The position numbers were made by a program, and so were the translations under genes. DNA of 64,000 bases from Chryseobacterium flavum (lineage in GTDB: Bacteria > Bacteroidota > Bacteroidia > Flavobacteriales > Weeksellaceae): the NCBI RefSeq assembly GCF_003385595.1, contig NZ_QNUE01000014.1:1-64000 (forward strand). The letters run 5' to 3'. Of the stretch, positions 11,401 to 19,833 are shown in pieces. The notes beneath the pieces were generated by a model. That model was given only the letters and a program-made list of their open reading frames with translations, did no database searches and had not been told where the DNA came from. Within the stretch, counting starts at the first letter, position 1, and every line of letters starts with the position of its first letter.

Positions 11401-12537
11401 GTTTAAGGAGTTATCCGGCAAAGCTGCTCCTCCTTCACCCAGGTCCCTGATCCCGATAATACTTTTTTGATAAGCAAGATTGCTATTTCCCTGATCTAAT
11501 ACCCAAACCTCTAACCTGGTAATGTTTATATTCGAATTGATCTGCGGATAATTGAGCAAAGCACCATCATATTTATCAAGAAAATAATGGCCGAGGAAAT
11601 AGTGCTGGTTATCTTCATAGTCAATAGCATTAACTTTAAAGTTATTCATCACACCACCTCCCTGAACTACAATATTTCTTGCTTCACCCTGTTGCTGGGA
11701 AAGCACCACCGTACCAAATGTTTTTCCAAGCTGAAATTCTGTCTTTACCCCGAATAAGGACTGGGAACCCCGGATTAAGCTTGTTGAAAGCGGCATGTTT
11801 ACGTTACCAAACTCAACCCTCTTGATAATTTTATCTTCGCCGCCGGCATTAGGTTTGTCCACATTTCCAAGGCCTTTACTCTGAAGATCCTTCCAACTTC
11901 CTTTGGCCTGCCATACAAGATTCATCCGGTTCTCAAAAGCAAATCCGCTCTGGGTATCATAGTTTGCTTTTAACTGGAGGTTTTCCCCTACTTTTCCTAA
12001 TAATCCCAATTGAATTCTCTGATTAATATCAAAGGTAAAGCTGGTCCTGTTCTGTGGCAGGATCATAGGATTATCTATTTTCTGATAAAGGCCGGCAAAG
12101 TCAAGGGAAGCATATCCTGAAGGAATAATTTCGATTTTATTTCCTCCGAAAATTGTTTCAAACAGTTTATTATTAATCTGTAGAGAAGGAATAAGTCCTT
12201 TTTTACGGGCATCGGTTTTATCCTTTCGGAAAAGAAGGCTATACTTATCTGATTTTTCTTTGTAATATGCTCTTGTCTGGGTTGCCAGCATATACTCCTT
12301 ATATTCTTCCGGAGACATTGCTGTAGGAGGTCCCGTAATGGTGTTTCCTATTTTAGGATACACGTAATACATTCCGGTTTTTATATCGTAGTAGGCTTCA
12401 TACCATGTAGGATCGGCCACTTCATACTCTTTTCTTATGATCGCCGTGTCCCGGACCTGCTGTGCAAATGCACTGACAGACATACACAGGAATGACAGGA
12501 ACAAAAATATGTTAAAATGCTTATTATTTGCCACCAA
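5494..12537 (-). CDS. sprA: T9SS outer-membrane translocon protein SprA/Sov
   Basis: 2347-residue outer-membrane protein, close to the size of characterised SprA (about 2400). In the family, SprA forms the very large beta-barrel channel through which type IX secretion substrates and gliding adhesins leave the cell. The N-terminal signal peptide (MSVSAFAQQ at about 19-27) and long runs of alternating aromatic and polar residues fit a barrel. The start is non-ATG: TTG at 12537 or GTG at 12534. No ATG gives a complete signal peptide. It starts 3 bases after the ruvA stop, so it is in the ruvA operon. T9SS cargo genes occur in this window at 1097, 32938 and 46097. Confidence 0.95.
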   Translation of the reverse strand: MVANNKHFNIFLFLSFLCMSVSAFAQQVRDTAIIRKEYEVADPTWYEAYYDIKTGMYYVYPKIGNTITGPPTAMSPEEYKEYMLATQTRAYYKEKSDKYSLLFRKDKTDARKKGLIPSLQINNKLFETIFGGNKIEIIPSGYASLDFAGLYQKIDNPMILPQNRTSFTFDINQRIQLGLLGKVGENLQLKANYDTQSGFAFENRMNLVWQAKGSWKDLQSKGLGNVDKPNAGGEDKIIKRVEFGNVNMPLSTSLIRGSQSLFGVKTEFQLGKTFGTVVLSQQQGEARNIVVQGGGVMNNFKVNAIDYEDNQHYFLGHYFLDKYDGALLNYPQINSNINITRLEVWVLDQGNSNLAYQKSIIGIRDLGEGGAALPDNSLNGLYSEISTAAGTREPGKNYSAVFQGQVFPGSTQPYDNGEHFIFNTKARRLNSNEYTVQPQLGYISLNQKLNENQLLAVSYSFTVGGSNKVYKVGEFSEESPVLITKVLRPNNRVNTESPMWDLMMKNIYSLDAGQVAQDGFILNLYYRDQKTGGKVNYLPDTPVQDQNLLKLMNWDRLNMNGDVQNNKDGSKGDGIFDFVNGITIRSETGRIIFTKVQPFGDYMQSLVGNDPKYVLHDLYDKQKLPQSPLPQWYTIEGRYKGSQGQGISLGAVNVPQGSVKVSANGVQLNEGVDYTVDYMLGTVTIINENVKQSGQAINISLENQLTFNTQRKRFLGLNLERRFSENFILGGTVVNYSESPLTQKVNYGQEAVNNTMAGINLMYNNQLPFLTRLTDKLPLVKTEAPSNLNFKMEAAYLLPGLNKGTNDQSYIDDFEQTTSKISLKEPAAWSLASRPEKNKLAPFNGTPPNDDLTSGYGRGLLTWYNIDPRFWGIGGKAPGGITPQSVSNHASRRVQLSEIYNNRDFVAGEQTYTNTFDISYFPKEKGPYNVNTAAEMAESRWAGIMRPISVSNFISSNIEYVEFWMMDPYADGKQLGVNPKLLLHLGNVSEDILKDGKMQYENGLPTPGTPSTTTSSNWGVQPKQPPILYAFSSEGDDRRIQDVGYDGLSSDQESARFGNTFVNPVTNIVDPAVDDFVFYLSDKFTGSQAASVIERYKYFRNPEGNSEANSLNVASQTPDAEDINKDYNLDQTENYNQYVIKLDQPSLSLGSNNIVDVKTVKATFQNGQTSDVKWYLFRIPVANYDPAEGTADPSVLNNVRFARLMLAGFDQTSTLRFGTMDLVRSDWRKYNSNIASTNIPGSGEGVGVVTDPNFEVGSVNIEENAFNQPPYVLPPGIDRQVLSGNAGAQRQNEASLYMKVKDLKTEARGVFKNTTLDMRRYKKLKLFVHAHDPSNIITGIDEKTKFFIRFGSDATDNYYEYESSLKMTPTTATAPMEIWPMENEVDFDVQNFVDAKLRRDKSGVKITERTKDLIYQEPYKNIYIKGRPSLGNITTIMVGVRNSDPRGASTITRVLWVNEIRLSEIENDGGYAGNASLNFNLGDFATVNTSASYTSVGFGNIDSKPAERNQSTQSAFSINTAINVDKLLPEKSGMKIPLNYSYSQTIEDPKYNPLDTDVEFSKAANKEQLKKVARTYTQQRSIGVVNMRKERVNQNKKPKFYDIENVSVTAVYNDDYFRDIYTKKNYRQYLRGYIDYNYTFKPWVIKPFNKMISDTAKSVKYLRWVKEFNFNPIPTRLAFRTEIDRNYNELEFRNVEAILGGNTNGDFETLRNRNFYFGWQYGLGFNFTKSLKLEINSATRTLNDNVDVNTMDNKSIFGNVFRAGRPVLYNHRVQLNYKLPFQYLPYLDFIDAELGYGFTYNWNARSTAQYDFVNPDTQRAESLGSIGQNTNVIQVTATADIPKFFGQFKYFKNISAKLQKRKQEIDSLNNVYTQQWAKNRYRYKNYKFKNKLTVLQSAAFFLTSFKQLDVNYSENNGTVLPGLLSAPNWYGYGQTLGGPTIGFLLGSQADIRRTVMENGWVSNSTYMTDPYVRMSTKELRANLQIVPMNDFRIDLNILHNYNRNFTHTGFNYTNGGVANPDYTFANDLITYSNSTMLLSTSFKDGQAVYQAIRANAQTLSRQLGGPNAVITNDGFAEHYSIANAYVLIPAFRAAVEGKSVKEMSNPKKAGFPLPNWRVTYSGLRNIPMINGQFTKFDILHGYTATYTATGVQSSIDYFNSLSNPDAVFDVNNDYINPFTFAQVGYVESYAPLIGIDVTMRNNMQFGLQYNRNRMMVLGLVNHTLTEDSNTEYVVRLGYIVRNFRLGMTNVRGSRGKGSDLNIRGDISLRDSRTSIMNILLNDSQVTGGQKLLNVKLSADYNVSENLNLRVFYEQMTSKYKISTAFPLSTIRAGISATFTFGENGGGF

Positions 12538-12540
12538 ATG

Positions 12541-13125
12541 TTAAATGTTTTTTAAAATTTGTTTTACCAATTCTTCAACCGAGATGCCCGGATTTTGTTT
12601 TAATATTTTATCAGCAATCTTCTCGCTCATCCGCTTAGGAATTCCTAAAACTTCTAATGCAGATAACGATTCTTCCTTGATTTTATTATCTGCCAAGGAA
12701 GAAATATTCTCTGCCGGACCGCTGAATTTCTGGACTTTATCTTTAAGATCGACAATAATTCTTTCAGCAGTTTTTGCTCCGATACCTTTGGCTTTTTGAA
12801 TTAAGGCACTGTTCCTGGAAAGGACTGCTGAAGCGATTTCGTCAAGACTTAATGTTGACAATAAAATAAGAGCAGAAACTGCTCCTACTCCATTAACGCT
12901 TATTAACAGATTGAACATTTCTTTTTCTGAACGAGTGTTAAATCCAAAGAGAAGATGAGCATCTTCACGAATGATCTGCTGAACAAATAAAAAGGTCTGC
13001 TGATTCAAAACCAGCGTCTGTGAGGTCATTAAACTGATACCTACATAGTAACCAACTCCTTGTACATTAATTACTGCGTAAGTAGGCGTAAGTTCCTGGA
13101 CTGTGCCTTGTAACGAAAATATCAT
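12541..13125 (-). CDS. ruvA: Holliday junction branch migration protein RuvA
   Basis: 194 residues, the usual length. RuvA binds four-way DNA junctions as a tetramer and loads the RuvB motor during recombination and repair. The OB-fold N-terminus (MIFSLQGTVQELTPTYAVINV), the helix-hairpin-helix motifs (LISVNGVGAVSALILL and AKGIGAKTAERIIVDL) and a C-terminal RuvB-binding domain after an acidic linker are all present. An ATG start at 13125 fits. The order ruvA-sprA is, from memory, conserved in flavobacteria. A TATATTTG -7 box lies 20 bases upstream. Confidence 0.95.
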   Translation of the reverse strand: MIFSLQGTVQELTPTYAVINVQGVGYYVGISLMTSQTLVLNQQTFLFVQQIIREDAHLLFGFNTRSEKEMFNLLISVNGVGAVSALILLSTLSLDEIASAVLSRNSALIQKAKGIGAKTAERIIVDLKDKVQKFSGPAENISSLADNKIKEESLSALEVLGIPKRMSEKIADKILKQNPGISVEELVKQILKNI

Positions 13126-13144
13126 TATTAATTTTTAAAACTCC

Positions 13145-13152
13145 CAAATATA
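13145..13152 (-). promoter_or_regulatory. Promoter -7 box for ruvA-sprA
   Basis: Minus-strand TATATTTG matches the Bacteroidetes TAnnTTTG box and lies about 20 bases before the ruvA start. I see no good TTG at -33, so it is a partial match. Confidence 0.5.
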
Positions 13153-13242
13153 GCAATTTAAACTAATTAATATTTTCATTTCACGAACGAATGATTTTTA
13201 ACTTAATTTTCAGAGGAAAGTTTAAGGAATTAACAAAAAAAC

Positions 13243-13270
13243 AAAAGACTCCAAAAATATGGAGTCTTTT
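13243..13270 (-). terminator. Rho-independent terminator after maeB
   Basis: 11-bp stem AAAAGACTCCA/TGGAGTCTTTT with a 6-base loop and a T-rich tail on the minus strand (TTTTGTTTTTTT). It ends the kinase-maeB transcript before the ruvA promoter. Confidence 0.8.
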
Positions 13271-13321
13271 TCTATATCATTATTAATAATATTATAATAT
13301 TAATGTACTAACTGATCATAA

Positions 13322-15607
13322 TTATTTTTTCTCTCTTCGTTGAGCATCAAGAACAGCTATTGTTGCCAGGTTTACGATCTCATCTACACTGGAACGCATC
13401 TGAAGTACATGAACCGGCTGTTTTAATCCCATCAGAATCGGACCGATAACCTGTGCCACTTTCATTCCTCTGAGAATTTTATATGACAAGTTTGCACTTT
13501 CCAGATTCGGGAATATAAATGTGTTGGCCGGAGTAGTTCCTAATTTTGAGAATGGGTAATCGCTTAAGTGATCAGCATTCATTGCAAAATCCGGTTGAAT
13601 TTCACCATCAACGATCATTTTAGGATATTTTTCATGAAGGATACTTACTGCTTTTGCCACTTTTTTTGAAGTATCAGAAATAGCAGCAAAGTTTTCAAAT
13701 CCAAGCATTGCAATCCGTGGTTCAATAGCAAAAGATTTCACTGTAAATTCTGCCATTTTAGCAATATTTACAAGGTCTTCTGCTGTAGGATTCTGATTGA
13801 TGGAAGTATCTGCAAAGAAAATAGGTTTCTTTTCGGAAAGAATCATCATCATTGCAGCTACCTTATCTACGCCTTTATCTTTTTCAATTACTTCTAAAAC
13901 AGGACGTAATACAGAGGCATAATTTTTAGAAAACCCGACAATAAGACCATCAGTATCTCCATGTTTCAGCATCAGAGGCCCAAAATAATCCCGCTGACGG
14001 ACAAATCGCTTTGCCTTATACTCGTTCATCCCTTTTCTCTGACGAAGCTTCCAAAGCGTTTCTCTGTATTTTTTTCTATTTTCTTTCTGATCATCATCAC
14101 TAGGGTCTATGATTGGAATGTCCAGGTTGATCCCAAAACGCTCCATCTGTTCCTTGATGTATTTTTTATCTCCCAAAAGACTCGGATAAGCAATCCCCTC
14201 TTCATAAAGAATCTGAGCTGCCTTCAGTACGTTATATTCTTCAGCATTCCCAAGGGTAATTCTTTTCGGATTGGATTTTGCACGGCTCTGCATCATTCTT
14301 ACCAACCTTTCATCTCTACCCATTCTGTCTAAAAGCTGATGCTCATACTCCTCAAAGTCTGCAATTGTTTTTCCGGCAACTCCACTTTCTATAGCAGCTT
14401 TAGCTACTGCGCTTGATACTTTTGTAATCAATCTGTTATCGAAAGGTTTCGGAATAAAATATTCTCTTCCAAATTGCAGGTTCTGAACATTATAAGCCAA
14501 GATTACGGCTTCAGGAACCGGTTCTTTTGCAAGGTCAGCAATAGCGTGTACTGCAGCCAGCTTCATTTCTTCGTTGATACCGGTAGCCTGCACATCTAAT
14601 GCACCACGGAAGATATACGGGAATCCCAGTACATTATTAACCTGATTAGGATAATCACTTCTTCCTGTTGCCATAATTACGTCTTTACGGGTTTCTATCG
14701 CCAGATCATAAGCAATTTCCGGATCGGGATTTGCCAACGCAAATACAATTGGATTTTCATTCATGCTTAACAACATTTCCGGAGTCATTACATTTCCTTT
14801 GGATAACCCTACAAATACGTCAGATCCTTTTACAGCTTCTTCCAGTGTTTCAATATCCGTTTGCGCAATAAAATCCAGTTTTTCAGGGGTAAGATTCTCT
14901 CTCTTATGATTAATTACCCCTTTACTGTCGCACATAAGGACATTTTCTTTTTTAAGACCTAATGAAATATAAAGTTTGGTACATGCAATAGCAGCAGCTC
15001 CTGCTCCGTTCACCACCATTTTCACTTCATCGATATTCTTATTGGCAATCTGCAATGAATTAATGAGTGCAGCTGCAGAGATTATTGCGGTTCCGTGCTG
15101 GTCATCATGCATCAAAGGAATATTCAATTCCTCTTTCAGTCTCTGTTCTATATAAAATGCTTCAGGAGCTTTAATATCTTCAAGATTGATGCCTCCAAAC
15201 GTAGGGGCAATTCCTTTTACAATTTCTATAAATTTATCCGGATCTTTTTCATTGATCTCAATATCAAAAACATTGATATCAGCAAAAATTTTGAACAAAA
15301 GGCCTTTTCCTTCCATTACCGGTTTTGAAGCTTCTGCTCCGATATCTCCTAATCCAAGTACAGCAGTACCATTTGAGATTACCGCTACCAGGTTTCCTTT
15401 TCCTGTATAGTCATAAACAGTCTCCGGCTTGTCATGAATTTCCATACAAGGAACGGCAACTCCGGGAGAGTATGCCAATGACAGATCTCTTTGTGAAGAG
15501 TGCGGTTTTGACGGAATAACTTCTATTTTCCCTTTGGGTTCTGCTTTATGATAATCTAACGCGGCCTGGCTAAAGGTCTTTTCGTCACGATTGTTATTAC
15601 TTGACAT
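13322..15607 (-). CDS. maeB: NADP-dependent malic enzyme, MaeB type
   Basis: 761 residues, matching the long bacterial malic enzymes that decarboxylate malate to pyruvate with NADP reduction. The N-terminal malic domain carries [12 protein letters not shown], and the NAD(P)-binding part carries [13 protein letters not shown] (about residues 196-208). The C-terminal third (about 430-761) is a phosphotransacetylase-like domain, which in this family is regulatory rather than catalytic. It lies 16 bases downstream of the BadF/NAGK-type kinase gene, probably in one transcript. The preceding kinase is not an obvious partner in malate metabolism. Confidence 0.93.
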   Translation of the reverse strand: MSSNNNRDEKTFSQAALDYHKAEPKGKIEVIPSKPHSSQRDLSLAYSPGVAVPCMEIHDKPETVYDYTGKGNLVAVISNGTAVLGLGDIGAEASKPVMEGKGLLFKIFADINVFDIEINEKDPDKFIEIVKGIAPTFGGINLEDIKAPEAFYIEQRLKEELNIPLMHDDQHGTAIISAAALINSLQIANKNIDEVKMVVNGAGAAAIACTKLYISLGLKKENVLMCDSKGVINHKRENLTPEKLDFIAQTDIETLEEAVKGSDVFVGLSKGNVMTPEMLLSMNENPIVFALANPDPEIAYDLAIETRKDVIMATGRSDYPNQVNNVLGFPYIFRGALDVQATGINEEMKLAAVHAIADLAKEPVPEAVILAYNVQNLQFGREYFIPKPFDNRLITKVSSAVAKAAIESGVAGKTIADFEEYEHQLLDRMGRDERLVRMMQSRAKSNPKRITLGNAEEYNVLKAAQILYEEGIAYPSLLGDKKYIKEQMERFGINLDIPIIDPSDDDQKENRKKYRETLWKLRQRKGMNEYKAKRFVRQRDYFGPLMLKHGDTDGLIVGFSKNYASVLRPVLEVIEKDKGVDKVAAMMMILSEKKPIFFADTSINQNPTAEDLVNIAKMAEFTVKSFAIEPRIAMLGFENFAAISDTSKKVAKAVSILHEKYPKMIVDGEIQPDFAMNADHLSDYPFSKLGTTPANTFIFPNLESANLSYKILRGMKVAQVIGPILMGLKQPVHVLQMRSSVDEIVNLATIAVLDAQRREKK

Positions 15608-15623
15608 AGAATTTTATTTTTTA

Positions 15624-16475
15624 TTAAAGTATATATTTAATGTGGTAATCAACTAAGCTTTCAATTGGTTTCTGAACAACATGTCCCACATTTAAATTAA
15701 GTTCTGATGCAACAGAACGTAGAATATTTTCATAATAATAAGCAATAGAGCCAATGAAATTAATCTCGGCATCTTTTGCCTCATCATAAGGAAGAACCTG
15801 ATACTCGAAGAAACTTTTCATCTCTTCGAAAACCATATTCTTAAAATACGGATGCTCTTTTCTTTCGATAACAAATTTATTGAAATTTGCCAGATATGCA
15901 TTTGGTCTTGGTGCATGATACATATTTTTCAATGCATCTTCTATCGTAAGCTGGTAATCAGATTCAAACTCATTGTGAAGGTCAGCAGGCAGTTTTTTCA
16001 TAAAATATCTGCGTATCAATTGTTTTCCGATTGCACTGCCACTTCCCTCGTCCCCAATAAGAAACCCAAGAGAAGGCAATTCAATTTTAAGATTTGTTCC
16101 ATCAAAAAAACAAGAATTAGAACCTGTTCCCAGGATACACACAATCGCCGGCTTGCCACTATATGCAGCATAAGCAGCTGCCATGAGATCCTCCTTCACA
16201 ATAATTTCGGCTTTTCCAAAGACCTTCTTAAGTTCATTCTCTATGGTTTCGCAGTTTTTTTGCACACCACATCCTGAACCGTAGAAAAAAACTTTGGTAA
16301 TCGAATTTTTGACCAATATAAGATTGCTGTTTTTCTGTATTTCAGGGGCGATAAGTTCTTTATTTATGAAATTCGGATTAAAGCCGATGGTTTCTGTTTT
16401 CAGAAATACTTTTTTAAAATCATCAAGTATTACCCAATCCGACTTAGTAGAACCACTATCTACAATAGCAACCAT
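15624..16475 (-). CDS. BadF/BadG/BcrA/BcrD ATPase family, N-acetylglucosamine kinase-like
   Basis: 283 residues of the ASKHA fold. The phosphate-1 motif is at the N-terminus (IVDSGSTKSDW), followed by a phosphate-2-type CILGTGSNSC and LIGDEGSGSAIG. These glycine-rich motifs match eukaryotic-type N-acetylglucosamine kinases and their Bacteroidetes homologues, so the likely reaction is ATP-dependent phosphorylation of an amino sugar, for example from peptidoglycan or chitin turnover. The substrate is not proven by sequence. ATG start at 16475; it is the first gene of the maeB transcript. Confidence 0.8.
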   Translation of the reverse strand: MVAIVDSGSTKSDWVILDDFKKVFLKTETIGFNPNFINKELIAPEIQKNSNLILVKNSITKVFFYGSGCGVQKNCETIENELKKVFGKAEIIVKEDLMAAAYAAYSGKPAIVCILGTGSNSCFFDGTNLKIELPSLGFLIGDEGSGSAIGKQLIRRYFMKKLPADLHNEFESDYQLTIEDALKNMYHAPRPNAYLANFNKFVIERKEHPYFKNMVFEEMKSFFEYQVLPYDEAKDAEINFIGSIAYYYENILRSVASELNLNVGHVVQKPIESLVDYHIKYIL

Positions 16476-16559
16476 ATTTTAAAATTTAATTTAAGGGTGC
16501 TAAATTATGAATTTATCTTCAATTAGCATTTAAAACAACCCGGAAGCTGTCTAAAATTA

Positions 16560-16823
16560 CTAATGTTTTATATCAGTTTTTTTTTCATTGAATTGCAAAA
16601 GCCAATCTTCAATTTCATCTTCCAGATAAGATGTCTGTAATACCATTGCATTGATAAAATCATCAGGTACAGGCTCACCAGTGGAATTCTCAAGATTCCA
16701 AAGCTCATCAGACATATTTTCATATTCAGAATATACTCTTTTGAAGCGGGAATTTTCTCTTTCAAGAGCCTCAATATTTTTCTGTTGAAGCTGGAATTTT
16801 CTGTATTTGTTTTGACGTTTCAT
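16560..16823 (-). CDS. Small conserved-looking hypothetical protein, coiled-coil
   Basis: 87 residues from the ATG at 16823 (MKRQNKYRKFQLQQ). A longer in-frame start at 16874 is less likely. The protein is basic at the N-terminus and acidic toward the C-terminus, with a heptad-like helical stretch (about 10-45) and no signal peptide or membrane segment. I do not recognise a family. It stands alone between the kinase gene and a divergent plus-strand operon. Confidence 0.55.
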   Translation of the reverse strand: MKRQNKYRKFQLQQKNIEALERENSRFKRVYSEYENMSDELWNLENSTGEPVPDDFINAMVLQTSYLEDEIEDWLLQFNEKKTDIKH

Positions 16824-17156
16824 ACAAATATTATTAAAAAATTGGTCATAAAAAGTTGGATAGTATGCTTTCAATCACGCATTACAAGATAGAAAAAACC
16901 ATCAACACAAGGCGTTGAAAATGAATTTATTATCAGGTGAGTATTCCATCATTTAGATTATTAAATTTAGAAATAATTTTTATTTAAAAAAATATTTTAA
17001 CAACTTTTTTCAGTGTTTAACATATAGTTATAAATTTGCATTTCATACTATGAGGTATATTAATTATTGCAAGAAAAAAACTTTCTCTGACAATCAATAT
17101 TATAGTAATTACATCGATAAATTATGCCTGATAATATGGAGTTTTTAAATTAATCA
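16824..17156. other. Divergent intergenic region, no gene seen
   Basis: AT-rich spacer between the small hypothetical (minus) and gtrA-like (plus). A plus-strand TAAATTTG at 17031-17038 fits the Bacteroidetes -7 consensus and could serve the plus-strand operon about 120 bases downstream; no clear -33 TTG accompanies it. I see no RNA gene or repeat. Confidence 0.4.
17031..17038 (+). promoter_or_regulatory. Possible -7 box for the gtrA-plsC operon
   Basis: TAAATTTG matches TAnnTTTG exactly. There is no clear -33 element, and the leader would be about 115 bases. Confidence 0.35.
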
Positions 17157-17615
17157 ATGAAAGAAATACTAATACGCCAGAAACAGGTTTTATTCTTCAT
17201 CATCGCAGGAGGACTTAGTGCTGTTGTAGAAATTGGCAGCTTTAAGGTATTCAGTACCTACCTTCCCCAGATTCTGGCCAGAGAAACAAATTTCCATGGC
17301 ATACACTACCCTTTAAGTAATATTTTTTCCACAAGCTGCGGGATTATTACCAATTATTTCCTGAGTATCTGGTTTGTATTTGAAAGAGGAAAACATTCCA
17401 AGAGAAAAGAGTTTGTTTACTTTATGGCAGTATCCTTTATTTCAACATTATTTAGTTTAGGATTCTTTCAGATCTTTTACAGTTTCGTATTTAAAGATAA
17501 TATCAATTTATTTTTTTATACCTTAAGCCCGGAAATGATCAGCAAGATTGCGGCAATTCTTCTGGTTTCAATTCTTAATTATTCTGTAAAAAAGAAAGTA
17601 ATTTTTAATGGTTAG
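17157..17615 (+). CDS. GtrA family membrane protein
   Basis: 152 residues with four predicted membrane helices and the family's glycine-rich first helix (FFIIAGGLSAVVEIGSF). GtrA proteins are thought to flip polyprenyl-linked sugars across the inner membrane for cell-surface polysaccharide modification, but many are only predicted. ATG start at 17157. The plsC-like gene follows three bases after its stop, so the two are cotranscribed. No glycosyltransferase partner is adjacent. Confidence 0.85.
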   Translation: MKEILIRQKQVLFFIIAGGLSAVVEIGSFKVFSTYLPQILARETNFHGIHYPLSNIFSTSCGIITNYFLSIWFVFERGKHSKRKEFVYFMAVSFISTLFSLGFFQIFYSFVFKDNINLFFYTLSPEMISKIAAILLVSILNYSVKKKVIFNG

Positions 17616-17618
17616 GCT

Positions 17619-18347
17619 GTGACAAAAGTTTTAAATTATCTCTGGAGATTTTGGTTATTGTTATTGGCGTTTGTCCTGACAGTCACGATGGGGATCCCTG
17701 TCTATATTTTATCTTTTAATAAAAAGCATTATAAATATGCGTATAAATTTATCCGCATCTGGTGTTTTGGAATGTTTTATGGAATGGGCTTCAGATATGA
17801 TCTCATCAAGCTTTCTGAGCAGAAAAAAGATAGGAATAAACAATACGTTTTCATTTCTAATCATACTTCCATCATGGATATCATGCTCACCTGTATACTT
17901 TTTCCACATCATCCGATATGTTTTGTAGGCAAAAAAGAACTTGTGCAGATTCCTATTTTCGGAACTATCTACAAAAGGATATGTGTAATGGTAGACAGAA
18001 CCAGTGCCAGAAGCCGTGCGGATGTGTACCGCAGGTGTGCTGAAAAAATGGAAGAAGGAAACAGCATAGCCATTTTCCCTGAAGGCGGCGTACCTGATGA
18101 CACCTCTATCCTTCTGGATGAGTTCAAGGATGGAGCATTTATCCTATCCTCCAAGCATCATTCCCCGATCGCTGTTTATACCTTTGTCGGGCTTAAGAAA
18201 ATGTTCCCGTTTGATAATTCCAAAGGATACCCTGGAAGGGTAAAAGTGTATTTTAATGGAATTATAGATCCCACGGATTCTCCAAAAGACTTAAAAACAG
18301 AGGCTTACCAAGAAATTAAAAAAACTTTACAAGAGCATTCTATTTAA
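17619..18347 (+). CDS. 1-acyl-sn-glycerol-3-phosphate acyltransferase (PlsC family)
   Basis: 242 residues. The two diagnostic acyltransferase motifs are present: NHTSIMD (HX4D, catalytic) and FPEGG (phosphate/glycerol binding). In the family this enzyme adds the second acyl chain to lysophosphatidic acid to give phosphatidic acid at the inner membrane. An N-terminal hydrophobic segment (about 9-30) anchors it. The start is a GTG at 17619, three bases after the upstream stop. Ornithine-lipid or other acyltransferase roles cannot be excluded. Confidence 0.88.
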   Translation: MTKVLNYLWRFWLLLLAFVLTVTMGIPVYILSFNKKHYKYAYKFIRIWCFGMFYGMGFRYDLIKLSEQKKDRNKQYVFISNHTSIMDIMLTCILFPHHPICFVGKKELVQIPIFGTIYKRICVMVDRTSARSRADVYRRCAEKMEEGNSIAIFPEGGVPDDTSILLDEFKDGAFILSSKHHSPIAVYTFVGLKKMFPFDNSKGYPGRVKVYFNGIIDPTDSPKDLKTEAYQEIKKTLQEHSI

Positions 18348-18387
18348 AAGAAATAGCTATATTTGTTTGCGAAATTTTCAATAAAAT

Positions 18388-19833
18388 ATGTCAAATTATT
18401 CTAAACAAACCAATTGGGGCCAATTCATTCCGTTGGTTACTGTATTCTTCTTTTGGGGATTTGTAGCAGCCAGTAATGATATTCTGATCCCGGTTTTTCA
18501 AAAAGCCTTCAACCTTTCTCAGACTGAAAGTATGCTGGTACAGATATGTTTTTATGTAGCATATACTGTAGGTTCTTTAATTTATATGATTGTCTCAAAA
18601 GGGCTAAAGCAGGATCTGATTAATAAAATCGGATATAAAAACGGTCTTATTATAGGACTTCTTATTTCTGCATTGGGAACTCTTTTATTTTATCCTGCTG
18701 CCAATATGCATTCTTTCCCGCTAATGATCTCAGGTTTATTTATTGTAGGACTCGGATTTTCTCTACAGCAGATTGTTGCTAATCCGCTTGCTATTGAAGT
18801 AGGACCTACGGAAACAGGGTCTCAGAGATTAACCATGGCTGGAGGAATCAATAATCTGGGAACCACAATAGGCCCTCTTATTGTTGCTTTTGCCATTTTT
18901 GGTTCTGCAAGTGCAGCCAATACAGAAGCGAGCATCGAAAGCGTAAAGACTCCTTATCTTATATTAGGGGCAGCTTTTGCTCTTGTGGCTTTAATGCTTA
19001 AGTTTTCTTCCCTTCCTGCTATAACGCCTACAAATGTAGAAGATACGGATGATACAACTCCGGGAGAACACAGAACTTCCGCATTCCAGTACCCTCAATT
19101 GGTAATGGGAATGATCGCTATCTTTGTCTATGTAGGAGTAGAGGTATCCACAGCCAGCAACCTTCCTGCCTATATGGAAAAAGGATTAGGTTTTGAGACC
19201 AAAGAAGTGGCTCCTTATATTTCATTATACTGGGCTTCATTAATGATCGGCCGTTGGACCGGTGCTGTAGAAGCCTTTGATTTCAGTGCAGGGTTTAAAA
19301 AAATCCTAAGGTTCTTAGCTCCTTATCTTGCATTCGGTGTATTTTTATTGGTGAACGCTATTGCCAAGCATGATCTTTCGCCTTTCTATGTATATGGCCT
19401 GATCATTATTGCTATGATTATCTGCGATATATTAAGTAAAGGAAACCCGGCAAGAATGCTTCTGATCTTTTCTCTGGCAGGAATTACAGCGTTGCTTATC
19501 GGTATGTTTACAACCGGAATGGTTTCTGTGTATGCATTTACCAGCGTAGGTCTTTTCTGTTCTACGTTATGGCCGTGTATCTTCGCACTTGCCATCAACG
19601 GACTTGGAAAACACACCAACCAGGGTTCCGGATTCCTAATTATGATGATCATGGGTGGAGGTATTGTAAGTATGATCCAGGGATATGTTGCGGATATTAC
19701 AAATATTCACTTCAGTTATATCGTAGGGGTCATCTGTTTTGCTTATCTTGCATTCTATGCGATCCGTGTAACCGGAATCCTGAAAGCTCAGGGTATTGAT
19801 CTTGATAAAATATCTAAAGGCAGTGGTCATTAA
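18388..19833 (+). CDS. MFS sugar transporter, FucP/glucose-galactose type
   Basis: 481 residues with about 12 predicted membrane helices. The N-terminus (FFFWGFVAASNDILIP) and the segment PTETGSQRLTMAGGINNLGT match the FucP/GluP-type branch of the major facilitator superfamily: proton-coupled uptake of fucose, glucose or galactose across the inner membrane. The exact sugar cannot be read from sequence. It starts 40 bases after the acyltransferase. The next gene overlaps its 3' end. Confidence 0.88.
   Translation: MSNYSKQTNWGQFIPLVTVFFFWGFVAASNDILIPVFQKAFNLSQTESMLVQICFYVAYTVGSLIYMIVSKGLKQDLINKIGYKNGLIIGLLISALGTLLFYPAANMHSFPLMISGLFIVGLGFSLQQIVANPLAIEVGPTETGSQRLTMAGGINNLGTTIGPLIVAFAIFGSASAANTEASIESVKTPYLILGAAFALVALMLKFSSLPAITPTNVEDTDDTTPGEHRTSAFQYPQLVMGMIAIFVYVGVEVSTASNLPAYMEKGLGFETKEVAPYISLYWASLMIGRWTGAVEAFDFSAGFKKILRFLAPYLAFGVFLLVNAIAKHDLSPFYVYGLIIIAMIICDILSKGNPARMLLIFSLAGITALLIGMFTTGMVSVYAFTSVGLFCSTLWPCIFALAINGLGKHTNQGSGFLIMMIMGGGIVSMIQGYVADITNIHFSYIVGVICFAYLAFYAIRVTGILKAQGIDLDKISKGSGH

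Noticed and set aside
13961-14332. 123-codon plus-strand ORF inside maeB
   Set aside because: Antisense shadow of a conserved enzyme gene.
16568-16774. 68-codon frame overlapping the small hypothetical at 16560-16823
   Set aside because: Shifted-frame shadow; the 16560-16823 frame is the longer one and has the ATG start.
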